From NCBI GenBank assembly GCA_009809945.1, contig WTPW01000371.1, positions 62,001-126,000 on the forward strand: a DNA stretch of 64,000 nucleotides, written 5' to 3'. How positions within the stretch are numbered: position 1 is the stretch's first letter; each line of letters opens with the position of its first letter. The translations under genes and the position numbers were made by a program. The notes under the pieces are model-generated. The model worked only from the letters and a program-made list of their open reading frames with translations. It had not been told where the DNA came from and ran no database searches. Positions 48,024-60,376 of this stretch are shown here, in pieces. The stretch comes from Gigaspora margarita (lineage: Eukaryota; Glomeromycota; Glomeromycetes; Diversisporales; Gigasporaceae).

Positions 48024-48279
48024 TAGTGCACTGACCAAAGTACCTCTCCTTTTTCAATACCCCATTGCAAAATAACTGGTACAAAGCACAAGATCTCTAT
48101 TAATTAAATATAGATTTTTTTAAAATTTTTAGACTACTTATTGTAAGTGTGAAATGTATAAATGCTTAAAATTTTTTTCTTGCAGCACAGACCCACTGCT
48201 GTATAATATACCAGGGTCTCTTGTAAGTTTTTTGACAGGTATTTTGTAAAAGACCCTGGGTCTTTTGGTCAGTGCACTA
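48024..48279. mobile_element. MITE with TAGTGCACTGACCAAA termini
   Basis: Left TAGTGCACTGACCAAAG, right the inverse of TAGTGCACTGACCAAAAGA. The right half holds an inner hairpin of CCAGGGTCTCTTGTAAG and its near-inverse. No TSD visible. Confidence 0.6.
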
Positions 48280-50574
48280 TGGTATATGTGGGCAAGGTTA
48301 AATCAACAAAACATGTTGACTAGTAGTTACCTTTAATTCTTATGATTAAAACTGCTGTTACTGATAAAAGAACATATCTTGAAAATAAACACTTTCTAAA
48401 AGCAATCAATTTTCTTTGGAAAATGTAAATATAAAACAAAGGTAAACCTAATATTGATTTAATTTACTAATTTTTAAACACAGATACTATAGTTTATTTT
48501 TGCATTACTTATATAGATATCATCTCACAGAAGTTTTTTTTTTAACCATCATATTGTGGATGTCTATTTTGAAAATGTTTTAAATACAGGTTGGTATTAG
48601 TACAATGGAATGAAAAAGATTTATTGTGCAATGCAATGCATATAGAAAGTTCATATCCACCTCGCATAAAGAATTATGCTATGAATTATGTGATTTATGT
48701 ATAAATCAGATTTTGCATGTTTTTTGGGCATTAGTTATTTAAATATTATATATAATTTGAATATCTTAGTAATATGTTATTTTTAAATTATACCAATTTA
48801 CATGCATTTTAATTTCATTAATTAAAATATTTGGGACTAGAAAAAGAAGATATTTGAGTAGTATCTGAAATTAAAGATAAAAAATAGGCACTTTAAAGAT
48901 AAAAAGAAGACTTAGAATAATATTTGAAATCTGTTAAATATGGAAACCTTGACTAACTAATGTAGATATTAAATAATTCAAATTATCAGAAAAATCTTAT
49001 ATAGGTTTTAATAAAAAAAAGGGTTCAATGCTCATATACTAAATCTGGTTGTAAGATATTTCTAATGTTTTGACCATCTTTAGAAATAGTAAATTTTATT
49101 TAGTGCTAACAATTTTTTATAAGGACATGAAAATATTTTGGCATGGTTTTTTATATTTAAATCAATCAATTTTTACAAATAAATTTGTAGTATTTGTACA
49201 CAAACCAATCATTGAATAAAATTCTTTAATAAAGGCTGTCTTGGTTGGTGTGACATTGTTCACATACTTCTTCTGGATTAATTGGCACTAATTTTTAACT
49301 CTAATGCCTTTTCCTCTAAGTTTTGAACAAGGCAATTAATGGACCTCAACTAAAATTTTATTGCATGAATCATTCTTAAAACAGATTTCATATTTCACAA
49401 TCTTTTATTTGCTTAACAATAGAGTTAGATTTTTATTATTCATGAATATACAGCATTTTTTCAATTAGATTGGACCTACTTAAAATTTAAGCACTGTTTA
49501 CCCACTGTTTTAAAATTGAAAACTGAGTTATGAACTGGATTACTTCTTATTTAAGTGATTTCTATTTGAAGTTCATGCATTTTTTCACTTAGTTACAATG
49601 ATTGAACATTATGAGAAAATTGCCTGAGAACACCTTTATTTATAAATAACTAACTGGGTCACTTGGGTAACAATGGCCGTAATCCAATTTGTAAAACTTA
49701 TATGAGTACAATCGCTATTTACAGTAACCTTTACAAGAAAAAACTTATTGAATCAAATTTAATTAAATTGCTTATTTTATGGCAAAAATTTGATATATAT
49801 TTTTTCACATATAAAAAGTCAATTTGCTTTTAAATATTAATCACAGGTCAAATTTGAATAAAAACAAGTTGAGTAATATTACCTAATGATAAATATTTGT
49901 AAACTTTGATTACTGACAATTGTTCTCTTATTTACAAGCTTAATTTGAATGAATAAACCAAATTGGAATCATGGCATGATAGTGAATATTCATGAGGTCT
50001 AATCTCTATTTTATAAATATACTAATTAATAAATTATTCTACATATATATTCATAGGTTGCAAAATATACAGACCAAATTCTCCATTGATTTTTAATATC
50101 TAATCTATCAAATGAATTAATATGATATACAAATTAGTACTAAAGTGATAAATACCAAACTTGGTTTGCTTATAATGATAACAGTTAACAAAGTAATATA
50201 AAATACCTTCCTAATGTTAGATTCGCAGATAACTCTCAATATCCTTAGTAACCTTGTACATAGAGATCTTTCTAAATGCACTTATGGAGATGGAAGACAG
50301 CCAAAATCTCAACAAACAAAATCCCGACAAGTTAGCTCTCATTAGGTTAGCGTTAATTATAGATCTAGTCAATCTTTTTTAGGATTTTTGTCAGGATTTT
50401 GATCCAAGCCCATAGAGACCGAACTTATAACGATGTGCGTTGAAGAATAGTAAGAAAGTGTATTTATAGAAGTCAAGTATACTTTAAAGAGATATGTACT
50501 TAGAGAGATCTCTCAGTATTATCGTTATCTAACTGATAATCAATTATGCGATTCAAATTTTTGGTACGGATTCA
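48280..50574. other. AT-rich stretch with no recognised gene
   Basis: No ORF with domain-like content and no clear TIR pair. A short inverted pair, AAAATCCCGACAA and TTGTCAGGATTTT (50318-50400), may mark a small element. Confidence 0.35.
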
Positions 50575-50797
50575 CGAATTTCACCTTGTAAAAAGCAGTT
50601 TTTATCCAATAAAGACAGTTTTTACATGACAAAAGGAAGAAAAGGCGAATTTTACCTAGTGAAAAGCGGATTTACATGAAGATCTCTAATAAAAAGCGGG
50701 TTTTACATATTATGAATAATCAACGCAGATTTTACATTACCATCTCAGGTGTTACATGATATGGCCAATCAACGCGGGTTTCACCTTGTCGTAATAT
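50575..50797. repeat. GCGGATTTTACAT-type repeat region
   Basis: Variants of GCGGRTTTTACAT occur about six times in direct orientation, and the end GGGTTTCACCTTGTCGTAAT resembles the right end of the MITE at 15281-15446. Probably a diverged relative. Confidence 0.45.
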
Positions 50798-51447
50798 AAT
50801 TATAAGCTATTTGCATGCAAAAAATCAATTTGAATTTTTAGTGCAACTTTTTTTTTTTTGAAAAAATCACAAGTTTTTTTGCTAGATAAATTTTTAAATT
50901 TATATATATAATTATATCACAGATTCCACGAGTCCCTGGTGGAAATAGGGATGCCAAAATTTATGATTTAATAACCTTCATATAAATAAAGATCTTCAAA
51001 ATAGTTACATGGTTAGCTTAACTTTTATTATATAGTTTTTACAACTTTAGTGCTTGTTCATCAGTTTCTCCATTTTAAAGAATTCTTAGGTTTCGTGCAT
51101 CACTACCTTAAAAAACTTCTCAAGTCAATTAGATTTCAAGATTAGCATAATGCAAAAACAAAGATAGGTGAATAATCAACACTCCGAAGATTTTTTATCA
51201 CTGTACTTATGGAATTGCCTTCTGCGCAAAAATAAAAATGTTTTCATGTTATGCAAAGCTCTTGCATAATTTAATTTAATAATAAAACTTAATCTATCTA
51301 ATCCTTAGTGAAAATATTAGATTTTGCGACGACGTCCAGGGTCCTTATATTTTGCAATTTTAAAATTCAACTCAAATGCAAACGGTGAATATATACATAG
51401 AAACTTTAAAATTTATTTATCAGTTGCATTATTAAAAATGCTTATTA

Positions 51448-52494
51448 TATTATTTAAATACGAAAATGATTAAATATTTTAAGGGCGGAAACCAGAATAA
51501 TGACTATATTTAAATACTCGACGTCTAGTTTTTTTTGTATATAACTGATAAACTTCTTTTGTATTTATCTAACAGCCCAATATTTAATATTATAAAAAAC
51601 GATTGTTAACTTGAAACCTAGGCTTTTTTGTTTTTAAGTTCATTCTTTTAGCCAGAGTTTAGATTGCCCTCTTTTATCAAGTAATTTTAGGTTTCACCAG
51701 CGTTTCATATTTTATCTTTTGACAGTTTTGTGTTCGCCTTCTGTCATCATAAAAAAAGCTTTCGCATAATAACTGTAAACTATTACAAAATTTAATTTAG
51801 TAATTTCTGTCTTAGTTTTACCTTAATAATGTATAATTTCAGTTATCTGTAGTTTAAAGAAAATAGTTTTATTTATATACTCAAAACCATTTATATAAAA
51901 GCTCAATTAAACTAGGTTTTCTTTTTAAATAGAACCAAAAAACTTACTAAAAAAATATTAAACGAAACTGTGCGATACTATTTAATATTTACAGTTGATA
52001 AAAGACTCCGCGTTGATAGAATACAAAGCTTAGTTTTATTCTTCATCAAATAAAATCACAAATAATTTAATAAAAAAACTGATGATAAATAGTAAAACAA
52101 AGGTTGCAAAATTGAAAAGGTTTTGGTATTTTAATACTGCAATGAACTGATGGATGTTATGATGATATAAATTTTAAAATTTATACTCGAATTATTAATC
52201 TATTTTTATTACTATCTACTGTTAATTATATAACTAATTATAATTTCATTTTTACTAAAATTTTTTAGGATCTTTTACTCCTGACGAAAATATTCTGTAT
52301 ATTTTGATCAATATTTTTTTTATGATAGATTTAGTAACAAAAAATAAAAACAATAAAAAATATGAAAAAGTTTAATACTAAATGCTGTTATACGATAATA
52401 TTTAATAATTGCATTTTAAATAATAAGTTTAATGTTTTTGTTTGCTATTCATGATCTTGGTAAAACTTAAAGATGTCTACTAACATTTGAAAAT
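51448..52494. repeat. Segmental duplication, 3' flank of BTB-TLDc copy 4
   Basis: Collinear with 23478-24790 beside copy 3, with deletions (the TTTTTCATGAGGTT block is missing near 52230). Same orientation relative to the gene. Confidence 0.85.
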
Positions 52495-53940
52495 TTATGA
52501 CTTTTTACTAAGCTGAAATATTTCGTAATCATCTACTGAAAAATATGAATACCCATCAGAGTATACAACATTTCTAATTCGTTTTTCATATGCACTTTGA
52601 ACATTATAAAACTCATTAGAACTATTATAAATGACTAGATCATAGCCACCAAAAACTGGACCACAATTAGAAATACAATAAATTGCATATTCTGGAATTT
52701 TCACACGACTTAAAATAGAATTTTTAATAATACCATTTCTCAATGAAAAAATAAAGCTCTCATCGCAATTCATAAATTTTCCACTAATCGATTTAACCCA
52801 TCCAATAGGATTATATCCACCAAGAATTTCATCAGTATCTTTAACCTTCACAACTACTACAATATTTGGCTGTTTATCGCATAAATTCCAAAATGAAGCA
52901 GGAGTAAAACCATCTCTGGTTCCAGAAGAAGTAATTTAAATTCATATGGGTTATTTGTTGCAGTGTATGCATCATCTTTATCAATCCATGAAGTAATTTC
53001 AGCCGCTTGTGCTTCATTAATGATTCTTGTAAATGGCTCTGTCATTCTGGGCGGTAATGTTTGTGTTAAAATTACACGAGGTGGAAGAATTACTGTTGAT
53101 ATTGGTCTGTTCGGGGATAGATGTCTTTTAATTATATCATCCCATAAATTTTCATCTAACGTCATCATTAGATATTTGAAAATAACGGATAAAAGGTAAA
53201 CAATTTTGTAAAGTAGTATTCATAGTTAAAAAATTATCGTTAGACCAATTATTAGGATCAGATGGAATGCCTGTATTTTGAGCAATTCCCCATTCAATAA
53301 TTCGTTTCCAGATTTTTACTTCATCCATTTGTAAGTCATCTCGTTTAATAACCGTGATTAATGCATTTTCTTGAATTGATGTAAAATCTTCTGATTCAAA
53401 AAACTTTTCCGGATGCTTTACTATAATATCGTTACACCAATTTTGTAATTCTTGAAATTTATTATTTTGAAAGCTTTTTTGATATACATTAGAAAAATGT
53501 AATCGAAGCCACGAAGCCTTGGTTTCAATCAAATAAGTTTCGAGTTGCTTTACCAGTTCTTCAAATAAAAACTCACAAGTGATAATCATGAGGTCAAAAA
53601 TAAATGAAGTATCATGATCTTCTAATGAAACTATTCCACCATAGATTATATCTTAAATTAAAATATATATTATGTTAATACTTTTAACAATTTTTAAAAT
53701 ATTTTAAATTTCACAAGATCATAAACAAGAATATTATTTAATTACTTGATAATAATTTCAAATTGCTGAATAGTAACATTATTTAGATTAACAGTTTTAA
53801 TGTTATTCCTATCTCTGTTAATGTTTGTCAATTCATTACGAAAATACAATGATCTATATTTTAAAATTGTCGAATGTGCCCGAAATATTTTAGTTTTTGG
53901 AGATTCGCCTACATTAATTATTACATTAAAATCTTCCTCA
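52495..53940 (-). pseudogene. BTB-BACK-TLDc copy 4, truncated and frameshifted
   Basis: Homology begins abruptly at 53940 in the codons for EEDFN, so the first 19 or so residues and the start codon are gone; a poly-T tract precedes the break. The BTB exon is then open to the donor at 53746. An extra A after the acceptor (53651 side) shifts the frame. BACK is open from 53589 to 53152 (145 codons). A 29-bp deletion near 53160 and a one-base loss near 52925 break the linker and the TLDc start. TLDc is open from 52851 to 52495 (EILGGYNPIGW, FIFSLRNG, CGPVFGGYDLVIYNSSNE). Sister of copy 3 by shared flank. Confidence 0.9.
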
Positions 53941-54150
53941 TTTATTTTTTTTTTTGATCAAGCCAAATAGATTAAACACTTGTAACTATTTTGGTTACGA
54001 TAAACGTGATATTTTATGATTCAGTTAAGGATGTTCAAAAAATTTTCCAAAATTATATCACGGTATCCGCCTTCATGCAGGTACTACATATACTGCATAT
54101 ATGTAGGGAAATGCACAACTTTCGAAATTAAGAACTCTCTTTCCTTCATA

Positions 54151-54738
54151 ATGAGTGATAACGAATCCGAATCACCTATTAATAAAGAACCTTCTTTAAC
54201 AAATTCTGACACAAAATGGATGGATTATAAAGAACGGATTCGATCACCAGCAGAACATTATGAAATAAAACCTACTATGCCTGACTCACTAGACCCTGAA
54301 AAATGGAACAATTATCGAGAAGAACTTTCCAATTTTTTAGAATATATGAATTTAACACCGATTTATTCTGAACTTGCTCTTATCGATAACATATTAAACA
54401 AATTTCCCAGCGAGTCCGATCAAAAGATAATCGATGAATATAAAAAAACTGTAGAAAATAAAAATAGACCCAATACCAAGCATTCAAGAAAGTATAATAA
54501 AACTGACTTGAAGAAAAAGAGTGATACTAGCTCATTTTATCAAAAAAAAGGAACCCGTAGTCGTAATATAAGATTTGCAAGAAATTTGTTAGTAGCAACA
54601 CGAAAATTAGGAAATGGTGATGTTAGAAAAAATTTTTTTAATCGAGCAAAATTTCCGATGTCTATATTGACTGATAAGGACATTACGCCAATTATAGATG
54701 AATTTAAGGATTTATTTAAGGATTTTCTAAAAATTTAA
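54151..54738 (+). CDS. Hypothetical protein, 195 aa, lysine-rich
   Basis: Open frame from MSDNESESPINKEPS to KDLFKDFLKI. The frame opens upstream at ATG 54016, but that extension is Tyr/Cys-rich and unlike the rest; ATG 54151 (context ATAATGAGTG) is the better start. An acidic, Ser-rich N-terminus is followed by a WMDYKERI / WNNYREELSNFLEYMN segment likely to be helical, a low-complexity basic middle (NRPNTKHSRKYNKTDLKKKS, then RSRNIRFARNLLVATRK) and a short acidic/hydrophobic tail. No known domain recognised. The amino-acid balance is that of a real protein, not of translated AT-rich noise. It starts about 200 bp from the broken end of copy 4 and is followed by a tandem array. It may be a native nuclear or nucleic-acid-binding protein or a mobile-element accessory ORF; neither is shown. 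Confidence 0.6.
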   Translation: MSDNESESPINKEPSLTNSDTKWMDYKERIRSPAEHYEIKPTMPDSLDPEKWNNYREELSNFLEYMNLTPIYSELALIDNILNKFPSESDQKIIDEYKKTVENKNRPNTKHSRKYNKTDLKKKSDTSSFYQKKGTRSRNIRFARNLLVATRKLGNGDVRKNFFNRAKFPMSILTDKDITPIIDEFKDLFKDFLKI

Positions 54739-56216
54739 TTGTTACTTTGCCATTTTTTATGATTAGCTAAGATAATATGTTTTGCACAAATTAAGAATAA
54801 TAGCATTAATGTTTTTTATCCAAGTAATAAAGCTCTTTTTAGAATTTGTCTAAGAATGATTTGTATAGAACTTATAGAACTTTATTATGATTAATTTTTA
54901 ACATTCTACTTGTCCAAAACAATTTATTCAAGACTTGTAACCTAATACAGATGGCTCTAATCTTATATTTTCTAAAAATTTTCTTTAATCTGACTTAAGA
55001 GTTTGGAATCGGTTTTATTTTTCGTATGTAAAACCAAGTTTAATCAGTTTATATTTGAAAATTAAATAAAATAAAAGTTTACTAGGCTATAATTTTGAAA
55101 AACTCACAAGTTCTGTTGAAATGTTTTATTTGTTCTCATCCATGAATATCTCGGTTTGCACCATCTGCAATATTCTTTGCATTAGGTCACAATTTTGACT
55201 TGCTTTAATTGTATATTTCTTTGTATTAGGTCACAAGTCTTGATGAGTATTGAAACTTCCTTGTTCTCATACACGAACATCTTGGTTAACGCTATCTGCA
55301 AAACTCCAAGCATTAGGTTACAAATAAAATTTTAATAAATTTTGTTAGTGCTTACATATATGCAAACATATCCTGCATTAGGTCACAAGTTTTGTTGAAA
55401 TTTCTTGTTTTTCTTATATACAAACATCTCGGTTAATGCCATCTTCGATACTCTGTGTATTAGGTCACAAATTTTGTTATTGATTGACTAATTAAAAATT
55501 TTTAATTGGTTCTTTTCTTGTAAACATTATACACAAATGTCTCCTTCATTAGATCACAAGTTTTGTTGAAATTTCTTTTTTGTTCTCATACACGAACTTC
55601 TTGGTTAGCACTATCTGCAATATTCCGTGCATTAGGTTACAAATCTTGCTATTGTTAGACAACTTGACTAATTAAAATTTTTTAATTTGTGCTTTTCTTG
55701 TTCATACACAAACGTCTTCTTCTTTAGGTCACAAGTTTTGTTGAAATTTTTGTTTTCTCATATCGAACATCTTGGCTAGCACTATCTGCAATACTCTTCT
55801 TTGTTAATACTATCTGCAATACTCCATGCATTAGGACACAAATCTTGTTAAATTTAGTCTATTGTTAACAATTAACAAACTCCGTGCATTAGGTTACAAA
55901 TAAAATTTTTAATAAAGTTCTATTGTGATTTACTTTCTCGTATATGCAACTTCTTCTGCATTAGATTACAAATTTTGTTGAAATTTCTTGTTTTTCTCAT
56001 ACACGAACATCTCAGTTAGCATTGGTCACAAATCTTGTTAAATTTAGTCTATTTGTTAGACAATTGACTAATTAAATTTTTTAATTGGTGCTTTTCTTGT
56101 TCATATACAAACGACTCCTTCATTAAGTCACAAGTTTTGTTGAAATTTTTGTTTTCTCATACACGAACATCTCGGCTAGTGCTATCTCATCTTGGTTAAT
56201 GCCATCACAGTGTTGG

Positions 56217-57530
56217 CCAAAAATGCGGTCATATGATATTTTTTATATGACCACTAGTCATAATGGTCATATAATGATAGTCATATAGGTTTTGGTCATA
56301 TAAATTATGACTTATTTTTATGACTAATATGACCATTAGTCATATGACCAATTATGACCTAGTCATATAGCTAGCATATAAAATTTACTATATTTTAAAT
56401 ATAAATTGCTTTAGTTTGTGACTCAACCCATTCTTAAAATAATTATATGTATTATATTTAGGGAAGTGCAGTAAATTACGTGATTAGGGTTTACATAGGT
56501 CCTGACCCCCCTAGTGATAGGACTGTTGACCAATCAAATTTTATAAACTCAAAAACGGCTTTGACCTAAAAATAAGCTACCCCACAATCGACAAAAGTCG
56601 CTACATAGTAATATCTAAATTTTACTAAGCAAATCGATTAAAAACGCTTAAGTAAACTTATTCAGAAGGTCAAAATACACTTACCACAAAATTTTCATAC
56701 GTATGAGAGAATTTTTTATTAATTGACTTTTGATTTTTACGTTCGACGAAAAAATTAAAATTTTTTAAGAAAATATATCGACGAACGTAAAAATTAAAAG
56801 TTAAATAATAAAAAATTATTTAATTTTAAAAAACATTTCAGAGTATGTGTATTTTGGTCTTTCAAACAAGGTTACCTAATCGATAATTATCGATTGACAT
56901 AGTAGAATTTAGACTTTACTATGTAGCAACTATCTGCGATTAACTAATAATCGATTTTGCTTCAATATTATTGGCTGTTTATACTATATATATATAGACG
57001 TGATAGATGGGCGACCCCCAGAAAATTACGTGATTTACTGCACTTCCCTTAGGTTTAATATACACATATATCTAGATTAATACATATACTATTTTCTATA
57101 CCAGTTGGACTCACAAGCAAATTGTATAATTATGCAAATATAACAATCATCTTAGCACTACCTAGTAGCACTGACAGATTTTCACCAGCACGTGATCAAT
57201 CAGCGCACCAACAAAGTTTTTAAAGCTTATTTATGTTAGAGTTAGGGTCTATGTTAAGGTTAATAGTTAGAGGCCCTATTGTAAAATCGCTCAAGAAAAA
57301 CTTTTTGTTAGAGCACTAAAGGCGGTATAATACTGCAAATTACAAATATGAAAAATAAAGAATATTTGTTTGAAAAATGTTACATATAGTTAATATTATG
57401 AATTTAGCTTTTTAATTGGTTAATTTTTTTAATTTTAGGTCATAAGGTCATAATTCTCTTTTTATGACCAAATAACTTATGACTAGTCATAAAGGTCATA
57501 TAGGTCATAAAAGGTCATAGTCCAACACTG
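56217..57530. mobile_element. hAT-like non-autonomous element in the tandem array
   Basis: ATGCCATC at 56209-56216 and 57531-57538 is an 8-bp TSD taken from the array unit. Termini CAGTGTTGGCCAAAAATG (after one extra A) and the inverse of CAGTGTTGGACTATGACC. Both ends are crowded with GGTCATAT/ATATGACC motifs. No transposase. A 588-bp element is nested at 56461-57048. Confidence 0.9.
56461..57048. mobile_element. PIF/Harbinger-like element nested in a hAT-like element
   Basis: TTA on both sides (56458-56460 and 57049-57051). Termini GGGAAGTGCAGTAAATTACG and the inverse of GGGAAGTGCAGTAAATCACG. The interior is largely foldback (AGCTACCCCACAATCGA region against its inverse, with ATTATCGATTGACATAGTAG). 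No transposase. Confidence 0.9.
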
Positions 57531-57664
57531 ATGCCATCTGCAATACTCCATGCATTAGGTCACAAATTTTGTTAAATTTAGTCTATTGTTATACAATTAA
57601 CAAACTCCATGCAATAGGTTACAAATAAAATTTTTAATAAAGTTCTATTGGTGTTTTCGGTTCA

Positions 57665-58010
57665 GCTCACTTCACTAACGCTCATTTTGTAGAAATAACA
57701 TTTCACTGACAACAATTCACCAACATGTTATTTCACTGGCATTTATTTTCCATATCACCGACAGTTTATTTCACTGAAACATATTTCACTGACAAAATAA
57801 TTCTGGTCATTGTCGTTAGGGTCAGGTTAGAATTAGAGTTAAGGTTAGTAGAATTTATAAAAAAAAAATTTGTCTATGAAATGATCTTCTGTGAAATAAA
57901 TTGTCGGTGAAATAAACTTGCCTGCGAAATAAGTCTCAGTGAAATAAGCATGTTGGTGAATTTTCGTAAGTGAAATGTTATGTCTACGAAATGAGCATCA
58001 GTGAAGTGAT
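57665..58010. mobile_element. Foldback MITE, second TTTCACCGACA-type copy
   Basis: Arms of about 150 bp built of TTTCACTGACAA-like direct repeats; right arm inverted. The centre ATTCTGGTCATTGTCGTTAG matches the centre of 13541-13843. More diverged between its arms than the first copy. Confidence 0.8.
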
Positions 58011-58078
58011 ATGTATCCGGTGATTTACTTGTTCTCATATGGGGTGATTTCAATAGGAACAGCACATTTTTACATATA

Positions 58079-58197
58079 CTGTCAGCCCTCCCCAAACCGA
58101 TCCTGTCAAAATTGATAACCTGCCAAATCTAATAAAAACTTAATCTACCAGGTTGGTACCTGATATATAAATCTAATACTGTCAGCCCTCCCCAAAC
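58079..58197. repeat. Direct repeat of CTGTCAGCCCTCCCCAAAC
   Basis: The 19-mer starts at 58079 and again at 58178, 99 bp apart. Related inverse pieces follow (CAGGTTTTTATCAG, GGTTATCAGATTT). It sits between the MITE and the truncated MULE and may be a separate, unclassified insertion. Confidence 0.5.
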
Positions 58198-58329
58198 TGG
58201 TATGCATGGTGGACAGGTTTTTATCAGTTTTGGAAGGTTATCAGATTTGAAAACATTATAAACTATTAACATTATTTTTAGATATACTTGGTTCTGCCAT
58301 TTTTTATAATGTTTTTGATATGATAAATC

Positions 58330-59774
58330 ACCCATACTAATACATTTCCAATAAGATTACTAAATTTAGAATCATAATAATAAAAGGATCTATTGCCACT
58401 TTATTTGAACCTGTATGCATAATTGCTTTTAGATGTTATAAGCACATTGTCTAATCAATTTGGCAGAAGACATTATATAAGTTACTGGCTGTTTTAATAG
58501 CCCTTTTAAATGCACTATGAGATGATTCATATCATCTGGTAGTGGATATTCCCATGTTGCAAAAATGGTTAGTATAAGCTAAATTCCACATCTTTAAATT
58601 TTTTATTAATGACTGAACATACAACTCTACTTTTTCAGATGCATGAGCTTTCTCTGCAGCTTTTTTAAATATATTCAAAGACTATAGAATTTGTTTTTCA
58701 ACTGTTGTAAAACATAAAGTCATAACTTCTTTTTTAAATGCTTTATAATCATTATTAGCTTCAAATAATTTATGATAATTGGTTTTTAAATTTTGTTTTA
58801 TAATATGCTAAATGCATAACATCTTGTTAGATTCAGGAAATACTTTAGAAGAAGTATTACTAAAGCCTAATCTCTATCTAATATAAAGACATCTGGTAAA
58901 CAATTGTAAGTAATAAATTTTTGTGCAAAGGGTTTGTAAAAACCATATTTATGATGCTTCACTTTAATCTTATATTCAGGCCATAGTGATTTGAAAAGAT
59001 GCCAATACCTTTTTTTTATACTAACATTATTAATACCAATGGCACTAACTAAAGAAAATTTATATATGTTTGTCTTATATGTAGAGTCTATAATAAGAAC
59101 TTCAGGGCATTGCATTACACATTTAGCTGCCTCAATATAAGAAAAAAAAGGTGTGTCAAGTGTCCTTTTGCTGTTTTTAAAGGTACAGCCATGTAATCAT
59201 GTTCTTCAAAAAGTTTTAAAAGCTTTTGGGCAGAATCAGTATCGGAACCTTTATTCAATGCATGTCTAATATAACATGTTCATTAATAATATCTTTTGTG
59301 CAAATAATTCTACTATTGATCACTTTGTTAACAGCTGATATAATAATGTGAGTAGGTGCATAATTGTCATGTAATTGTTGTATAAGATTTTTTAAGTTCA
59401 TAACACAATACTAAGAAAATATTGCAACCTTATACAATTCAACTATAAAATGGTTGTAATTAAGTACAACCTTTGTAACTACCCACATAATCTCAGTAGT
59501 TGTTGTCAAGTTATCTTTTGTAACAACAGCTCTAATTTATACTAGATAATTATTATATCTTGTATTTTTTTTTTTTGTGTTTTCTCACTTATATTCCAAT
59601 TATTATACCATTCTTCTTCTTTAGTATATTGCAAAATGACAAAAGGTAATTTTCATTGTATTCAATAAGATTACTGTCCTTTCTTGCAAATGCAAACCTA
59701 TTAGATTTAACTGCTAATTTTGTAGCATCTTCAAAAGCTTCTAATAACTCAAACTTGTCATCAACTTTAGGCAT
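58330..59774 (-). pseudogene. MULE transposase, second copy, lacking the OTU part
   Basis: Minus-strand pieces align with the gene at 28768-31412: start MPKVDDKFELLEAFEDATKL (59774), then VLIIDSTYKTNIYKFSLVSA (first catalytic Asp), YNCLPDVFILDRD (second), MWNLAYTN, NMGISTT, ESSHSAFKR, and ASNLYNVFCQID to GSNKVAIDPF. Similarity ends near 58330, before the SWIM motif and OTU domain. Numerous stops and frameshifts. In the N-terminal zinc region the HNH motif is not readable. Where copy 1 has YGCLPN with frameshifts, this copy reads through, so the two decayed independently. Confidence 0.85.
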
Positions 59775-60376
59775 TATAAATTCAGTCGTTGTCTTTATAA
59801 AAGTTTAAATAAAGTAGAATATACAATAAGAGACAAATCTAAAACTAATTTCTACATATAATATTACTAAAAGGTAAGTGTATATAAGAATTCAATATGT
59901 GTAGTATGTATTTATTAACAGGTGGAAATGTAATGTTTTAATGTGAAAATAAAAGAATCTGAAGAGTATATAGAAAAGATCTTGAGTAGCATGTAAAAAT
60001 TTTATTATCTTAAAAAAAATTGTTTATTTTTTTTACAAAACATAATTATTACATAATGTGTATATTGCATAAATTATAAAGATTAGAAATAAATGTTTTC
60101 TATAGCTTAGCTTATTAGTTGGAGTATCTATAAGTTGAATATTGTTATTGGCTAATTTACTAGTACTCCAATTTATTAAGTTATTGTGCAAAATTTGATT
60201 TATATACTAAAATTTTAATTTTATGGTGATGCTATCAACTTATTTACATTGCAAAACCATTTAATTGGAATAAATTAAGTTATAATACAGTTTTAATATA
60301 GTTAATACAGGTTTTGAAATTAATTGTTCTTTGTGATTAAGCTATTTGTACTATCTGATTTTTGATTATTACATAT

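Larger units (their letters stand above)
55090..57650. repeat. Tandem array of ATTAGGTCACAA units
   Basis: Recurring blocks of TGCATTAGGTCACAAATTTT, GTTGAAATTTCTTG, TCATACACGAACATCTCGGT and TAGCACTATCTGCAATACTC. At least 15 ATTAGGTCACAA-like cores from 55183 to 57616, with irregular spacing of 45-120 bp owing to internal deletions. A hAT-like element (56217-57530) has split it. Confidence 0.85.
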
